A stretch of 48,107 nucleotides of DNA from Nitrosospira multiformis (GTDB lineage: Bacteria; Pseudomonadota; Gammaproteobacteria; Burkholderiales; Nitrosomonadaceae): positions 1-48,107 of the forward strand of contig JAFKJB010000023.1 of the NCBI GenBank assembly GCA_017306155.1. The letters run 5' to 3'. Of this stretch, positions 21,485 to 30,698 are shown one piece after another. The notes under the pieces are model-generated. The model saw only the letters and a program-made list of their open reading frames with translations. It was not told where the DNA came from and made no database searches. The first letter of the stretch is position 1, and every line of letters starts with the position of its first letter. A program made the position numbers and the translations under genes.

Positions 21485-21521
21485 TGCAGGGCCATGCGAC
21501 AAATTGCCGCATGGCCCTGCA
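21485..21521 (+). repeat. 14-bp perfect inverted repeat in the ribE leader
   Basis: TGCAGGGCCATGCG (21485-21498) and CGCATGGCCCTGCA (21508-21521) are perfect complements around a 9-nt loop (ACAAATTGC), 52 bp upstream of ribE. There is no T-run on either side, so it is not a standard intrinsic terminator. It does not match the FMN riboswitch consensus. It could be a leader stem, a protein-binding palindrome or a mobile repeat. Confidence 0.7.
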
Positions 21522-21573
21522 AAAGGGAAAAGGGGACAATATCGATATGGCTATTTGAAAGCAGGAAAGTCCG

Positions 21574-22197
21574 ATGTTCACAGGAATTGTCGAAGCCGTC
21601 GGTGAGATCAAAACGGCCAGTCCGCAGGAAAATGGCTTAAGCTTGCGCATTGCGCCCGGCAAGCTGGCTCTGGCAGACACAAAGGTCGGCGACAGCATTG
21701 CGGTAAATGGGGTATGCCTCACCGTTACTGCACTGGTGGACAATCTGTTATCTGTAGACGTTTCGCGCGAAACATTGCAGTGTACGCAAGGACTGGATAA
21801 ACCGGGTGGAAAGGTTAATCTCGAAAAATCGCTGCGCCTGTCGGATAGACTGGGCGGGCATCTGGTCAGCGGTCATGTCGACGGAGTTGGAGAGGTGACA
21901 AGGCTTCACTCTCTGGGCAAAAGCTGCCTGCTTGCGATCCGGTTGCCGGATCCGCTGCTGAAATATGTTGCCAAAAAAGGTTCAATTACGGTAAATGGCG
22001 TGAGTTTGACGATCAACCGGGTGGAGCGTAACGAATTGGAGATCAACCTCATCCCTCATACGCTGGCGGAAACGACGCTGAAAGAATTGAAAGCGGGCGC
22101 TCGGGTAAATGTGGAAGTGGATATGCTGGCGCGCTACGTGGAGCGCCTGCTGGCAATGGACGACAGGCACAGGAGCGAGAGCTCGATTCAGACATGA
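21574..22197 (+). CDS. ribE: Riboflavin synthase, alpha subunit
   Basis: Dismutates two 6,7-dimethyl-8-ribityllumazine molecules to riboflavin. The 207 residues show the two-fold repeat of the family: MFTGIVEAVG with VNGVCLTVT in the first half, then GGHLVSGHVDGVG and VNGVSLTINRV in the second. It overlaps the ribBX start by 4 nt (ATGA). Named ribC in some genomes. No FMN riboswitch is visible upstream, so flavin control, if any, is by another route. Confidence 0.95.
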   Translation: MFTGIVEAVGEIKTASPQENGLSLRIAPGKLALADTKVGDSIAVNGVCLTVTALVDNLLSVDVSRETLQCTQGLDKPGGKVNLEKSLRLSDRLGGHLVSGHVDGVGEVTRLHSLGKSCLLAIRLPDPLLKYVAKKGSITVNGVSLTINRVERNELEINLIPHTLAETTLKELKAGARVNVEVDMLARYVERLLAMDDRHRSESSIQT

Positions 22198-23330
22198 TCA
22201 TCAGTTCAGTTCAGGAAATCATTGCTGACATCAAGACCGGCCGCATGGTCATTCTGGTCGACGAGGAAAATCGCGAAAACGAGGGAGATCTGGTTCTGGC
22301 AGCGGATTTCATTACACCGGCAGCCATCAATTTCATGGCAACATACGGACGCGGCCTGATTTGCCTGACGCTGATGGAAGAACGCTGCCGGCAGCTCAAT
22401 CTGCCTTTGATGGTGACGGCTAACCGGTCTCCGCTCGGTACCAATTTCACGGTTTCCATCGAAGCCGCAAGCGGCGTGACCACCGGCATTTCCGCCGCCG
22501 ACCGCGCCCGCACGGTACAGGCTGCCGTGAATCGGGATGCAAAGCCAGGTGATCTCGTCCAGCCGGGGCATATTTTTCCGCTCATGGCGCAAAACGGCGG
22601 CGTGCTCGTGCGTGCCGGCCACACAGAAGCCGGTTGCGATCTGGCGCATCTGGCGGGACTCACCCCCGCCTCTGTCATCTGCGAAATTCTGAATGAAGAT
22701 GGAAGCATGGCGCGTCTTCCCGACCTGGTCGAGTTTGCGGCAAAGCACCAGCTCAGGATCGGTGCCATTGCCGACCTCATCCATTATCGCAGCCGTACGG
22801 AAAGCCTGGTGGAACGCATTGTAGAACGCCCCATCCAGACAGCGCACGGCAGGTTCCAACTCGTTGCCTACCTGGACAAAACCGCCCATACCGCCCACCT
22901 GGCGCTGGTAAAGGGAACGATCGATCCCGATGATGAAACCCTGGTAAGAGTGCATGAGCCGTTTTCGGCCATGGACCTGCTCGATCTGGAGGATGATACC
23001 CACTCCTGGAATCTGAACGAGGCCCTGCGCATCATCAGTGACGCGGAACGCGGTGTTATCGTACTGCTGCATCGCAGGGAAAGCGGGCCGGAGCTGATGG
23101 AAAGGATATTACCGGCAAAACTGCCGCACCGGCCGGCAGCCAAGGCCGACCTGCGCAATTATGGTATTGGCGCGCAGATTCTCAAGGATCTCAACGTGAG
23201 GAAGATGCGCTTACTGGCTGTTCCCCGGAAAATGCCGAGCATGGCGGGCTTCGGACTTGAAGTCACCGGCTACCTGGAGCCGGAAGATAAAAACCGGCTG
23301 GCGGAAGGCCGGCAGACGGTTTGTCGATAA
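22194..23330 (+). CDS. ribBX: RibBX: 3,4-dihydroxy-2-butanone-4-phosphate synthase with degenerate GTP cyclohydrolase II domain
   Basis: The N-terminal half (about 1-205) is an intact RibB, which makes dihydroxybutanone phosphate from ribulose-5-phosphate: [39 protein letters not shown] and GHTEAGCDL. The C-terminal half aligns with GTP cyclohydrolase II by position and the ending [11 protein letters not shown]. However, it lacks the zinc-binding cysteines and the ECLTGD catalytic region; at that place it reads [16 protein letters not shown]. Such RibBX proteins are known in proteobacteria, the X domain being catalytically dead. GTP cyclohydrolase II must therefore be encoded elsewhere. 378 residues; the ribH start lies 109 nt downstream. 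Confidence 0.9.
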   Translation: MIISSVQEIIADIKTGRMVILVDEENRENEGDLVLAADFITPAAINFMATYGRGLICLTLMEERCRQLNLPLMVTANRSPLGTNFTVSIEAASGVTTGISAADRARTVQAAVNRDAKPGDLVQPGHIFPLMAQNGGVLVRAGHTEAGCDLAHLAGLTPASVICEILNEDGSMARLPDLVEFAAKHQLRIGAIADLIHYRSRTESLVERIVERPIQTAHGRFQLVAYLDKTAHTAHLALVKGTIDPDDETLVRVHEPFSAMDLLDLEDDTHSWNLNEALRIISDAERGVIVLLHRRESGPELMERILPAKLPHRPAAKADLRNYGIGAQILKDLNVRKMRLLAVPRKMPSMAGFGLEVTGYLEPEDKNRLAEGRQTVCR

Positions 23331-23439
23331 TTTTTTTGAACCCGCAACTTAAACCTGAATCCGCTAATGGATAAGAGTCGGCGGACTGATACCTCGAACG
23401 TTTCTCCAACCTTTGCAAACAGATATTACAGGAGCGAAC

Positions 23440-23922
23440 ATGGCACGATACGAAAATATTCTTGAGCTCGAACCTAATCTCGACGGTGAAGACCTCAGCA
23501 TTGGCATTGTCATGAGCCGCTTTAATATCGAGGTAAGCGAGGGATTGCTGGGCGCATGCGTGGAGGAACTGATGAAACAGGGTGTCAACGCAGGGAATGT
23601 CGTCCTGGTTTCGGTCCCGGGGGCGCTCGAAATCCCTTTGGCGTTGCAAAAGATGGCCTTGACCGAGCAGTTCGATGCGCTGATCGCCTTGGGCGCAGTC
23701 ATACGCGGAGAGACGTACCATTTCGAAGTCGTTTCCGAGCAATCCACTAAAGGAGTCGCCGCGGTGCAACTGGACACGGGCATTCCCATCGCCAACGGCA
23801 TACTCACGACCGACACCGACGACCAGGCACTGGCGCGCATGAGCCAGAAGGGTGCTGAAGCGGCGCGGGTCGCGATTGAGATGGCTAACCTGCAAGGAAC
23901 GCTTGATGAAATGGAGCAATGA
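23440..23922 (+). CDS. ribH: 6,7-dimethyl-8-ribityllumazine synthase
   Basis: Condenses the RibD-pathway pyrimidine with dihydroxybutanone phosphate to give lumazine, the substrate of RibE. The 160 residues include [12 protein letters not shown], the [11 protein letters not shown] loop (59-69), and [12 protein letters not shown] with catalytic His94. ATG 23440 is preceded by AGGAG 5 nt upstream; an in-frame TTG at 23413 is a weaker alternative. It is the third gene of ribE-ribBX-ribH and is followed by nusB, a common bacterial order. Confidence 0.96.
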   Translation: MARYENILELEPNLDGEDLSIGIVMSRFNIEVSEGLLGACVEELMKQGVNAGNVVLVSVPGALEIPLALQKMALTEQFDALIALGAVIRGETYHFEVVSEQSTKGVAAVQLDTGIPIANGILTTDTDDQALARMSQKGAEAARVAIEMANLQGTLDEMEQ

Positions 23923-23972
23923 AGCACTGGAGCAAGGGGGCAGGATTAAGCAGCAATCAGCGAATATAGCGG

Positions 23973-24482
23973 GTGAAAGAAGCAGGGCGCGATGCAGAAT
24001 CAGATGGGAAGCGGGAAGTGAAACGGGCGGAGAAACAGGGAAGGAGTACTGCGCGAAAAAGCCGCCGGCGCCTGGCGCGTGAACTGGCTTTGCAGGGGTT
24101 GTATCAGTGGTGCGTAGCGGGGGGGAGCGCCGGTACCATCGAAGCGCAGCTCCGGGACACCGAGGAGTTCCCGAAAACGGATGAGGAATACTTCTCCCGT
24201 CTGCTCCATGGCGTGCTGACAAAAGCAACTGAGCTCGAGAAGGAAATCCAGCCTTGTCTCGATCGTCCGTTCAACGAGCTCAGCCCGGTGGAAATTTCGA
24301 TATTACTGCTCGGTACCTATGAGCTGGAGCGACATCCGGAAATACCGTATCGGGCAGTCATCAATGAAGCGGTGGAACTCGCCAAAGCCTATGGCGGCAC
24401 GCACGGCCATAAATATGTCAATGGCGTGCTCGATAAACTGGCGGTAAAGCTGAGAGCGGTCGAGATCGGGGCAAAACTGTGA
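23973..24482 (+). CDS. nusB: Transcription antitermination factor NusB
   Basis: All-helical RNA-binding factor that, with NusE (S10), binds boxA in rRNA leaders. The 169-residue product has a lysine/arginine-rich N-terminal extension, then the fold starting RRRLARELALQGLYQWCVAGG, ELSPVEISILLLGTYEL and YRAVINEAVELAKAYGGTHGHKYVNGVLDKLA. The first 20 or so residues are poorly conserved, so a later GTG near 24018 is possible. It lies 50 nt downstream of ribH, the usual neighbour. Confidence 0.94.
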   Translation: MKEAGRDAESDGKREVKRAEKQGRSTARKSRRRLARELALQGLYQWCVAGGSAGTIEAQLRDTEEFPKTDEEYFSRLLHGVLTKATELEKEIQPCLDRPFNELSPVEISILLLGTYELERHPEIPYRAVINEAVELAKAYGGTHGHKYVNGVLDKLAVKLRAVEIGAKL

Positions 24483-24568
24483 CTAAGAGGCATATCCGGA
24501 ACTGTTCGACCGTTTATGCCGCTTCTGGCGTATGTGACGACATGAACTGATTCTGCAGGCCAAGTAAA

Positions 24569-25555
24569 GTGCTGTCGGAATTTGACATCATCCGGTCTTT
24601 TTTCACCCGCTCCGCTCCCGCTACGGTATTGGGGGTAGGGGATGATGCGGCGCTCATCCGGCCTGCGCCCGGGATGGAACTGGCAATTTCGACCGACATG
24701 CTGGTTTCGGGGCGTCATTTTTTCGAAGATGTGGATGCGTACAAGCTCGGCCATAAATCCCTGGCAGTGAATCTTTCCGATATGGCGGCCATGGGTGCGC
24801 ATCCCCGTTGGGCAACCCTTTCTCTCGCGCTGCCAGAATCCATGGCACGAAAGGATGAGTCATGGTTGCGAGCGTTTGCTGACGGGTTTTTTGCGCTTGC
24901 TCATGCCCATCGGGTTGATCTGATCGGCGGCGATACCACCAATGGTCCCCTGAATATTTGCGTGACAATCATTGGCGAAGCGCCGGAAGGAAAGGCCTTG
25001 CGCCGCAGCGGTGCCAGGCCGGGTGATGATATCTGGGTTTCGGGCTGTCTTGGGGATGCCGCCTTGGCACTTGCTTACCGAAAAAAAAAGATTATGCTGG
25101 AATCGGGCTCAGTGGAAGCCCTGGAAGTGGAAGTCCTTATGGACGCGCTTGAGATGCCCACTCCCCGCGTGGATCTGGGGCAACGGCTGATTGGCCTTGC
25201 CCACAGCGCCATCGATATTTCAGACGGTCTGCTGGCTGATCTCGGACATATTCTGGAGTGTTCAAGAGTGGCGGCTGTTGTCAGAATCGATCAGATAAGG
25301 CGTTCGGCGGTGATGAAGAAACATTTTTCTCACCCTTTGGCGATAGAATGGCTGCTTGCGGGAGGAGACGATTATGAGTTGTGCTTTACCGTGCCAAGTT
25401 CGGAGCGAACAAAGGTGGAACTGCTTTCGCGCGAGGAAGGTGTTCCATTAACATGTATTGGCAGCATCGAGGAAGGGGAAGGCTTGGTCGTGCTCGATTC
25501 GTCAGGCAGAACAGTCGCTACGGAGGTCAAGGGTTATGACCACTTCCGGGCCTGA
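24569..25555 (+). CDS. thiL: Thiamine-monophosphate kinase
   Basis: Phosphorylates thiamine monophosphate to thiamine pyrophosphate, the last step of cofactor synthesis. The 328 residues have the family pieces SEFDIIRSFF, LGVGDDAALI, STDMLVSGRHF, NLSDMAAMGAHPRW, IGGDTTNGPL and AIDISDGLLADLGHI. The start is GTG 24569 (VLSEFD), since no ATG lies nearby. It sits between nusB and pgpA, the standard proteobacterial order; the pgpA start overlaps its last 20 nt. Confidence 0.96.
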   Translation: MLSEFDIIRSFFTRSAPATVLGVGDDAALIRPAPGMELAISTDMLVSGRHFFEDVDAYKLGHKSLAVNLSDMAAMGAHPRWATLSLALPESMARKDESWLRAFADGFFALAHAHRVDLIGGDTTNGPLNICVTIIGEAPEGKALRRSGARPGDDIWVSGCLGDAALALAYRKKKIMLESGSVEALEVEVLMDALEMPTPRVDLGQRLIGLAHSAIDISDGLLADLGHILECSRVAAVVRIDQIRRSAVMKKHFSHPLAIEWLLAGGDDYELCFTVPSSERTKVELLSREEGVPLTCIGSIEEGEGLVVLDSSGRTVATEVKGYDHFRA

Positions 25556-26168
25556 CAGCCGAAGCGATAATCCACCTGACCGCGAGCCTGTCGCGGCGGA
25601 ATCCAAGCCCGCGCCTTCTATCGACCAAGGGGACGAAGCCGGACGAGAAACTCTTCCGTCCCTGCCTTCTCTCCGGATCGAACGACCTGTACCTGACAAG
25701 GCATTCGTTCGCGGCAGCGCGGCACATTTCATCGCCTTCGCGGGAGGGGTCGGATTGAGTCCCGTCGCACCCGGCACAGCCGGGACCCTGGTTGCGTTCC
25801 CCCTGTTCTGGGTACTCGAATATATTTTCGGTTCCTCCGGTTTTCTCCTGTTTCTTGTTGCCGCGTTCGGTATCGGCATCTGGGCTTGCGAGGTGACAGG
25901 CCAGGCATTGAGGGATCCCGACCACGGCGGTATCGTCTGGGATGAGGTCACCGCTTTCCTGCTGGTGCTGTTCTTTACACCCAAGGGCCTGATGTGGCAG
26001 GCATTCGCATTTCTGCTGTTTCGTTTGTTCGATATAATCAAACCGGCGCCTATCCGTTACTACGAAAAAAAGATGCAGGGCGGATTCGGCGTGATGTTCG
26101 ACGACCTGCTGGCGGCTTTCTTCACACTTTTGTGTCTGGCCTTCTGGAAGGCTTATGTGACCGGTTAG
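25536..26168 (+). CDS. pgpA: Phosphatidylglycerophosphatase A
   Basis: Dephosphorylates phosphatidylglycerophosphate to phosphatidylglycerol in the inner membrane. ATG 25536 has GGAGG 9 nt upstream and overlaps the thiL end. Of 210 residues, the first 60 or so are a polar, proline-rich extension absent from E. coli PgpA. The conserved core follows: GGVGLSPVAPGTAGTL, DPDHGGIVWDEV, LFRLFDIIKPAPIRYYEKKMQGGFGVMFDDLLA, with hydrophobic membrane segments. The extension may be cytoplasmic; its role is unknown. Confidence 0.94.
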   Translation: MTTSGPDSRSDNPPDREPVAAESKPAPSIDQGDEAGRETLPSLPSLRIERPVPDKAFVRGSAAHFIAFAGGVGLSPVAPGTAGTLVAFPLFWVLEYIFGSSGFLLFLVAAFGIGIWACEVTGQALRDPDHGGIVWDEVTAFLLVLFFTPKGLMWQAFAFLLFRLFDIIKPAPIRYYEKKMQGGFGVMFDDLLAAFFTLLCLAFWKAYVTG

Positions 26169-26252
26169 CCGATACGTTCCAGCAGGCCGCTGCAGATGTG
26201 GGCATTTTTCCGGCAAGCATCGGGGAAATGGATTTCAGGAGGAGCAACCGAC

Positions 26253-26762
26253 ATGGATGATATGATGCTTCAGGACCTGGCGATGCAGGTTGGAACAGCG
26301 CTTGCCCAGCAGGAGTTGACGCTCGTCACGGCCGAATCCTGCACAGGCGGATGGCTGGGACAGGTCATTACTTCAGTCGCAGGGAGTTCGGACTGGTACG
26401 AGCGCGGCTTCATTACCTATGCTACGGCTTCGAAGCAGGAAATGCTGGCCGTGAGTAACGCCACCCTCGAGCAGTACGGTTCGGTATCGGAACAGACAGC
26501 CTCCGAAATGGCCGCAGGTGCGATTGCACGCAGCCATGCCCAGGTGGCGGTGTCAGTAACCGGCATTGCCGGACCGGATGGCGGCACCGAGGAAAAACCG
26601 GTCGGAATGGTATGCTTTGCCTGGATAATGAAAGAGGGAATGGCGCTCGCCGAAACGCGATATTTCAGCGGCAGCCGCGAGGAGATAAGGCGCCAGTCCG
26701 TGGCGGGAGCGCTGCAAGGCCTGATCGATCTGCTACACAGTATCCCGCCCGCTGTCGCATAG
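26253..26762 (+). CDS. pncC: CinA C-terminal-type nicotinamide-nucleotide amidase
   Basis: The stand-alone CinA C-terminal domain deamidates NMN to nicotinic acid mononucleotide in the pyridine-nucleotide salvage cycle. The 169 residues include LVTAESCTGGWLGQVITSVAGSSDWYERGFITY, SVSEQTASEMA and SVTGIAGPDGGTEEKPVG, all family signatures. No N-terminal molybdopterin-binding domain is fused. ATG 26253 is chosen because AGGAGG lies 9 nt upstream. It ends the thiL-pgpA-pncC run and is convergent with the next gene. Confidence 0.93.
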   Translation: MDDMMLQDLAMQVGTALAQQELTLVTAESCTGGWLGQVITSVAGSSDWYERGFITYATASKQEMLAVSNATLEQYGSVSEQTASEMAAGAIARSHAQVAVSVTGIAGPDGGTEEKPVGMVCFAWIMKEGMALAETRYFSGSREEIRRQSVAGALQGLIDLLHSIPPAVA

Positions 26763-26773
26763 CTCTCCGCCGC

Positions 26774-27421
26774 TCAATGATCGCTCTCATGTGCGCCATT
26801 ACGGGACATCAGACGGTCGCTATAGGCGATTGCAATGGCGGACAACAGGAAAACTATGTGGATTCCGGTCTGGGCCAGGATCGTTTTTTCGTCATATGCC
26901 TTGGCATTGATGAACGTCTTCAGCAGATGAATGGAAGAGATGCCGATAATAGCAGTGGAGAGCTTGACTTTCAGCACGGTCGCGTTGACATGTGATAACC
27001 ACTCCGGCTGATCGGGGTGTCCTTCCAGATTCATGCGGGAGACAAAAGTCTCATAACCTCCGATGATCACCATGATGAGCAGATTGGAGATCATCACCAC
27101 GTCAATCAGTCCCAGTACGACCAGCATGATCGTCGTTTCCCCGATCTTCTTGGGAGGAGCGGCGCCCTCGATCGAGACCGAATCCAGGGTGTGCTCCAGT
27201 GCTTCCTTGTGGCCCATCACTGCTCCGATCAGGTCGAGTAATTCCACCCAGAAGTGATAAACGTAGACGCACTGCGCAAGAATCAGCCCAAGGTACAGGG
27301 GCAATTGCAGCCAGCGTGTGGTAAATATGAAATATGCCAGCGGCTGAATCCTTCTTGACTTCCCAGGATAGAGGGTGGGAGGGGTGTCGCTGGTGTCGTT
27401 AGAGTCCTCGTTGATTTTCAT
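26774..27421 (-). CDS. UPF0114 / TIGR00645 family membrane protein (YqhA-like)
   Basis: Predicted inner-membrane protein of 215 residues with about four membrane segments: [60 protein letters not shown] and [20 protein letters not shown]. The GGYETFVSR motif after the second hydrophobic block is typical of this family. Function is not established in the family. It is convergent with pncC (stops 11 nt apart) and diverges from the next gene. Confidence 0.88.
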   Translation of the reverse strand: MKINEDSNDTSDTPPTLYPGKSRRIQPLAYFIFTTRWLQLPLYLGLILAQCVYVYHFWVELLDLIGAVMGHKEALEHTLDSVSIEGAAPPKKIGETTIMLVVLGLIDVVMISNLLIMVIIGGYETFVSRMNLEGHPDQPEWLSHVNATVLKVKLSTAIIGISSIHLLKTFINAKAYDEKTILAQTGIHIVFLLSAIAIAYSDRLMSRNGAHESDH

Positions 27422-27572
27422 TCAATTCTGTGGATTTTGCGGTGAAAAATACCCGCTATTTTACACGCCGTCTGTTTCGTTGCGCACATCGTTCATGTGA
27501 TTTCGACAGTCCGTCGACGTAGTATGTACTATGATCTGCCGATGCCCTTCCGAATAAGCGAAGAATACGCAC

Positions 27573-29006
27573 ATGACCGTGATTTATCCTCTCGCGCTGG
27601 TGGCTCTTGCATCTGCCTCGTTTTTGCCGCTCTTGCCACGCGCCAGCGCGAAAACTCCCGAGCAGGTTTTTACGGAAGAAAGGGGCCGCATCGTGTCAGT
27701 CGATATGTTGAATGCACGAGGTGAACTGCTCGCACAGGGCAGTGGTGTGGCGCTGGGCGCGGATCAGATAATCACTACCTGCGATGTCGCCATTCGGGGA
27801 GAAAGCGCACGGGTGCTCTGGGCTGGAAAAGTATTCAAGGCTACACCAGCGCCGCTGCAGGCACATCTTAATCTTTGCCGCCTCCGTGCTGCTGGCATGC
27901 ACGCTCCGTCGCTTGCTTTAGGTGGCGCAGAAAAGCTCAGGGTAGGACAGCCGGTAAATGCAATCGGCCTGCCCCACGCAAGGCTCGGCGGCAGGTTGAA
28001 AGGAAGCAGCAGAGAGGAAGGACGGAAGGGGCAAGACAGGATTTGCCCGATGTGCGATGAGAGCAAACCCACCGGATTGCAGGAGGAACATCGACGTGGC
28101 CCGATCCTGAGCGAAGGCACGGTGGCGGCAATGCGTCCCTACGCAGGGTCCCGCTACATGAGAATCTCGGCACCTCTCCTGCCGGGTTTCAGCGGCGGGG
28201 GCTTATTCGACGAACAAGGCCGGCTGATCGGAATTCTCTCGCCGCAGCGTGTAGAAGGCGAATCGCTTGCTTTCGTGCTGCCGTCGGATTGGCTTGGCAG
28301 TCTCACTGAAATGGAAGCCCCAGGATCAATGGACCAGGGGTCAACGGATCCAGGGCATGGACTTGCCTGGCTCAATCAAACGCTGGCGCTGGAGAAGAAG
28401 TCTGAGTGGCGCAGGTTGTTGAAACTCTCGCGGCAGGAGATCAGGCGTGAACCGTCGAATGCCGCTGCCTGGTTTAACGTCGGCATTGCATCCTGCAATC
28501 TCAAGCAATATTCACAGGCGGTCAACGCATACCGGGAAGCCATTCGTCACCATGCCGGCTATGCCGATGCCTGGCATAAACTCGGGGCGGCCTACGCGCA
28601 TCTCAAGGACTACGATAACGCAAGACAGGCCTACGAGGATGCACTTCGCATGGACCCCGATAATGGCGAGGCCTGGTATGGCCTGGGCAATACTTATCAT
28701 AACCTCAAAAAATATGCGCACACCATTCATGCCTACCAGCACGCGCTCCAGATCGACCCTGAAAATTCCAGGGCCTGGTATAAGCTGGGAGTGACCTACG
28801 ATGAGTTGAAACTGCACGGCGAGGCGGTCGAGGCATATCGGAAAACAGTGGAACTCCAGCCGGAGAATGCGGATGCCTGGTACAACCTTGGAGTGGACTA
28901 TGCCATTCTGGATGAGCGCGACAGGATACGCGAGATCTACCAGACGCTGCGCAAGCTGGACTCCTTCAGGGCCGAGCGGTATTTCAACACTTATATCCTG
29001 CCATGA
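27573..29006 (+). CDS. Secreted trypsin-like pseudoprotease with five TPR repeats
   Basis: The 477-residue protein has a signal peptide (about 1-27, ending RASAKT), a trypsin-fold domain (about 35-245) and five tetratricopeptide repeats (about 295-465, each with an AW[FHY] start). The serine site GFSGGG (205-210, Ser207) is present. However, the place of catalytic His in the usual NCHVV-type motif reads TTCDVA (Asp71), and the expected Asp position reads HLNLCRL (Asn100). It is therefore probably inactive and may serve as a binding scaffold. An extra charged loop, GSSREEGRKGQDRICPMCDE (144-163), carries two cysteines. It lies just upstream of recA with no obvious functional link. Confidence 0.8.
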   Translation: MTVIYPLALVALASASFLPLLPRASAKTPEQVFTEERGRIVSVDMLNARGELLAQGSGVALGADQIITTCDVAIRGESARVLWAGKVFKATPAPLQAHLNLCRLRAAGMHAPSLALGGAEKLRVGQPVNAIGLPHARLGGRLKGSSREEGRKGQDRICPMCDESKPTGLQEEHRRGPILSEGTVAAMRPYAGSRYMRISAPLLPGFSGGGLFDEQGRLIGILSPQRVEGESLAFVLPSDWLGSLTEMEAPGSMDQGSTDPGHGLAWLNQTLALEKKSEWRRLLKLSRQEIRREPSNAAAWFNVGIASCNLKQYSQAVNAYREAIRHHAGYADAWHKLGAAYAHLKDYDNARQAYEDALRMDPDNGEAWYGLGNTYHNLKKYAHTIHAYQHALQIDPENSRAWYKLGVTYDELKLHGEAVEAYRKTVELQPENADAWYNLGVDYAILDERDRIREIYQTLRKLDSFRAERYFNTYILP

Positions 29007-29121
29007 ACGTTCCCGGTGAGTGTCCACTACAGCGGAAGAATGTTTCCGGCACGAAAAAAAAAACAGGTGCGCACTGAACACGTTGTCATTTTTCCCCTGC
29101 TTTCCCGCGGGGGTCACGTAT

Positions 29122-29129
29122 GCGATAAT
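29122..29129 (+). promoter_or_regulatory. Candidate -10 element for recA
   Basis: GATAAT (29124-29129), preceded by TG at 29121-29122, lies about 28 bp before the recA ATG. No LexA box of the E. coli type was seen nearby. Tentative. Confidence 0.3.
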
Positions 29130-29156
29130 CGACCCATCTTCAAAGGAAAAAATTTC

Positions 29157-30176
29157 ATGGACGAAAACAGAAGCAAGGCATTGGCAGCGGCGCTTTCCCA
29201 GATCGAAAAGCAGTTTGGCAAAGGCTCGATCATGCGGCTGGGCGCAAGCGACATCGGCAAGGACGTGCAGGTCGTCTCCACCGGTTCGCTGGGCCTGGAT
29301 ATTGCACTGGGAGTGGGTGGCCTGCCGCGCGGGCGGATCGTGGAAATCTATGGACCGGAATCCTCGGGCAAGACGACACTGACCCTGCAAGTGATCGCAG
29401 AGATGCAAAGAATGGGCGGCACGGCCGCATTCATCGATGCGGAACATGCACTGGATTCGCAATACGCGCAAAAACTCGGTGTCAATGTTCAGGACTTGCT
29501 GATCTCGCAGCCGGACAACGGCGAGCAGGCGCTGGAAATAGCCGACATGCTGGTGCGCTCGGGCTCGATCGATGTGGTGGTGGTGGATTCCGTCGCGGCC
29601 CTTACCCCGCGTGCGGAAATCGAAGGCGAGATGGGCGAGCCGCAAATGGGCCTCCACGCCCGGCTCATGTCGCAGGCGTTGCGCAAGCTCACCGGCAATA
29701 TCAAGCGCAGCAATACCATGGTGATTTTCATCAATCAGATACGCATGAAAATCGGAGTCATGTTCGGCAGCCCCGAAACCACGACCGGAGGCAATGCGCT
29801 GAAATTCTACGCATCCGTGCGTCTCGATATCCGTCGCACCGGTGCCATCAAGAAGGGCGAAGAGGTGATTGGCAGCGAGACCCGGGTGAAGGTGGTCAAG
29901 AACAAGGTGGCGCCTCCCTTCAGGCAGGCGGAATTCGATATTCTCTACGGAGAAGGTATTTCGCGCGAGGGCGAAATTGTCGAGCTGGGCGTGCAGCACA
30001 AGCTGATTGACAAATCCGGTGCCTGGTATGCCTACAAGGGAGAAAAGATAGGCCAGGGCAAGGATAACGCGCGCGAGTATCTGAAAGAGCATCGCGACAT
30101 TGCCATGGAGATCGAGTCGAAAATCCGGGCAGCTGTTGGAGTTTCCAACCCGGCCGAGCCTATACCCGCGGAATGA
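29157..30176 (+). CDS. recA: Recombinase RecA
   Basis: DNA-dependent ATPase for homologous strand exchange and coprotease for LexA-type repressors. From ATG 29157 the protein is 339 residues, beginning [20 protein letters not shown]. It has Walker [10 protein letters not shown] (66-74), the IDAEHALD motif, the L1/L2 DNA-binding loops ([39 protein letters not shown]) and the C-terminal domain. A longer in-frame start at 29016 adds 47 unrelated residues and is rejected; AAAGGA lies about 10 nt before 29157. recX follows, the usual partner. Confidence 0.98.
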   Translation: MDENRSKALAAALSQIEKQFGKGSIMRLGASDIGKDVQVVSTGSLGLDIALGVGGLPRGRIVEIYGPESSGKTTLTLQVIAEMQRMGGTAAFIDAEHALDSQYAQKLGVNVQDLLISQPDNGEQALEIADMLVRSGSIDVVVVDSVAALTPRAEIEGEMGEPQMGLHARLMSQALRKLTGNIKRSNTMVIFINQIRMKIGVMFGSPETTTGGNALKFYASVRLDIRRTGAIKKGEEVIGSETRVKVVKNKVAPPFRQAEFDILYGEGISREGEIVELGVQHKLIDKSGAWYAYKGEKIGQGKDNAREYLKEHRDIAMEIESKIRAAVGVSNPAEPIPAE

Positions 30177-30245
30177 TCGCGCCAAGCGGCGGAAGCAGGG
30201 TGGCGTCGCTTTTCAGATCCCGAAAGTAGATTCTCGAAGGGGCCC

Positions 30246-30698
30246 ATGACGCGCGCGCCGAGTCTCAAAACCCGGGCATTGGGTTATCTGGCCCGGCGTG
30301 AGCATTCACGGCTGGAACTGGAAAAAAAGCTTGCGCCGCACGCCGAAACTCCGGAAGAACTTTCCTCCGTGCTCGATGGGCTCGAACAGCGTGGATTTCT
30401 GTCGGCGGCTCGCCTGGTCGAACAGATCATGCACATGCGCAAGGCCAGGTTTGGCAGTTTGCGAATCGTGCAGGAGTTGCGCGAAAAAGGCGTCGAAGAG
30501 AACCTGATCATCGCGGCCCTGCCTGATCTCAGGGAAGCCGAACAGCGCAGCGCGTACGAAGTGTGGAGAAAAAAGTTCGGCGCAATGCCTGGGGATGCGA
30601 AAGCCTTCGGCAGGCAGACACGGTTTCTATTGGGACGCGGGTTCAGGCCGGAAGTGGTGCGCCGGGTGTTGCAACACCCTGATAAGGAAGAAGGTTGA
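30246..30698 (+). CDS. recX: Regulatory protein RecX
   Basis: Modulator that binds RecA filaments and limits their extension. The 150-residue product shows the helical repeat pattern of RecX: LGYLARREHSRLELEKKL, LEQRGFLSAARLVEQIMHMRKARFGSLRIVQELREKGV and FLLGRGFRPEVVRRVL. The length is normal. It lies 69 nt after recA; its stop overlaps the TTG start of the next gene. Confidence 0.93.
   Translation: MTRAPSLKTRALGYLARREHSRLELEKKLAPHAETPEELSSVLDGLEQRGFLSAARLVEQIMHMRKARFGSLRIVQELREKGVEENLIIAALPDLREAEQRSAYEVWRKKFGAMPGDAKAFGRQTRFLLGRGFRPEVVRRVLQHPDKEEG

Noticed and set aside
21574-21600. FMN riboswitch before the riboflavin genes
   Set aside because: The leader sequences of ribD and ribE were read for the conserved FMN-element blocks and none was seen.
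22206-23072. Minus-strand open frame of about 288 codons opposite ribBX
   Set aside because: Fully antisense to a clear enzyme gene, with no ribosome site and no recognisable motif.
28512-30185. Open frame of more than 550 codons on the minus strand, opposite the TPR gene and recA
   Set aside because: It is antisense to recA and the TPR repeats. The length is a codon-bias effect of GC-rich coding DNA, and no protein family is recognised in it.
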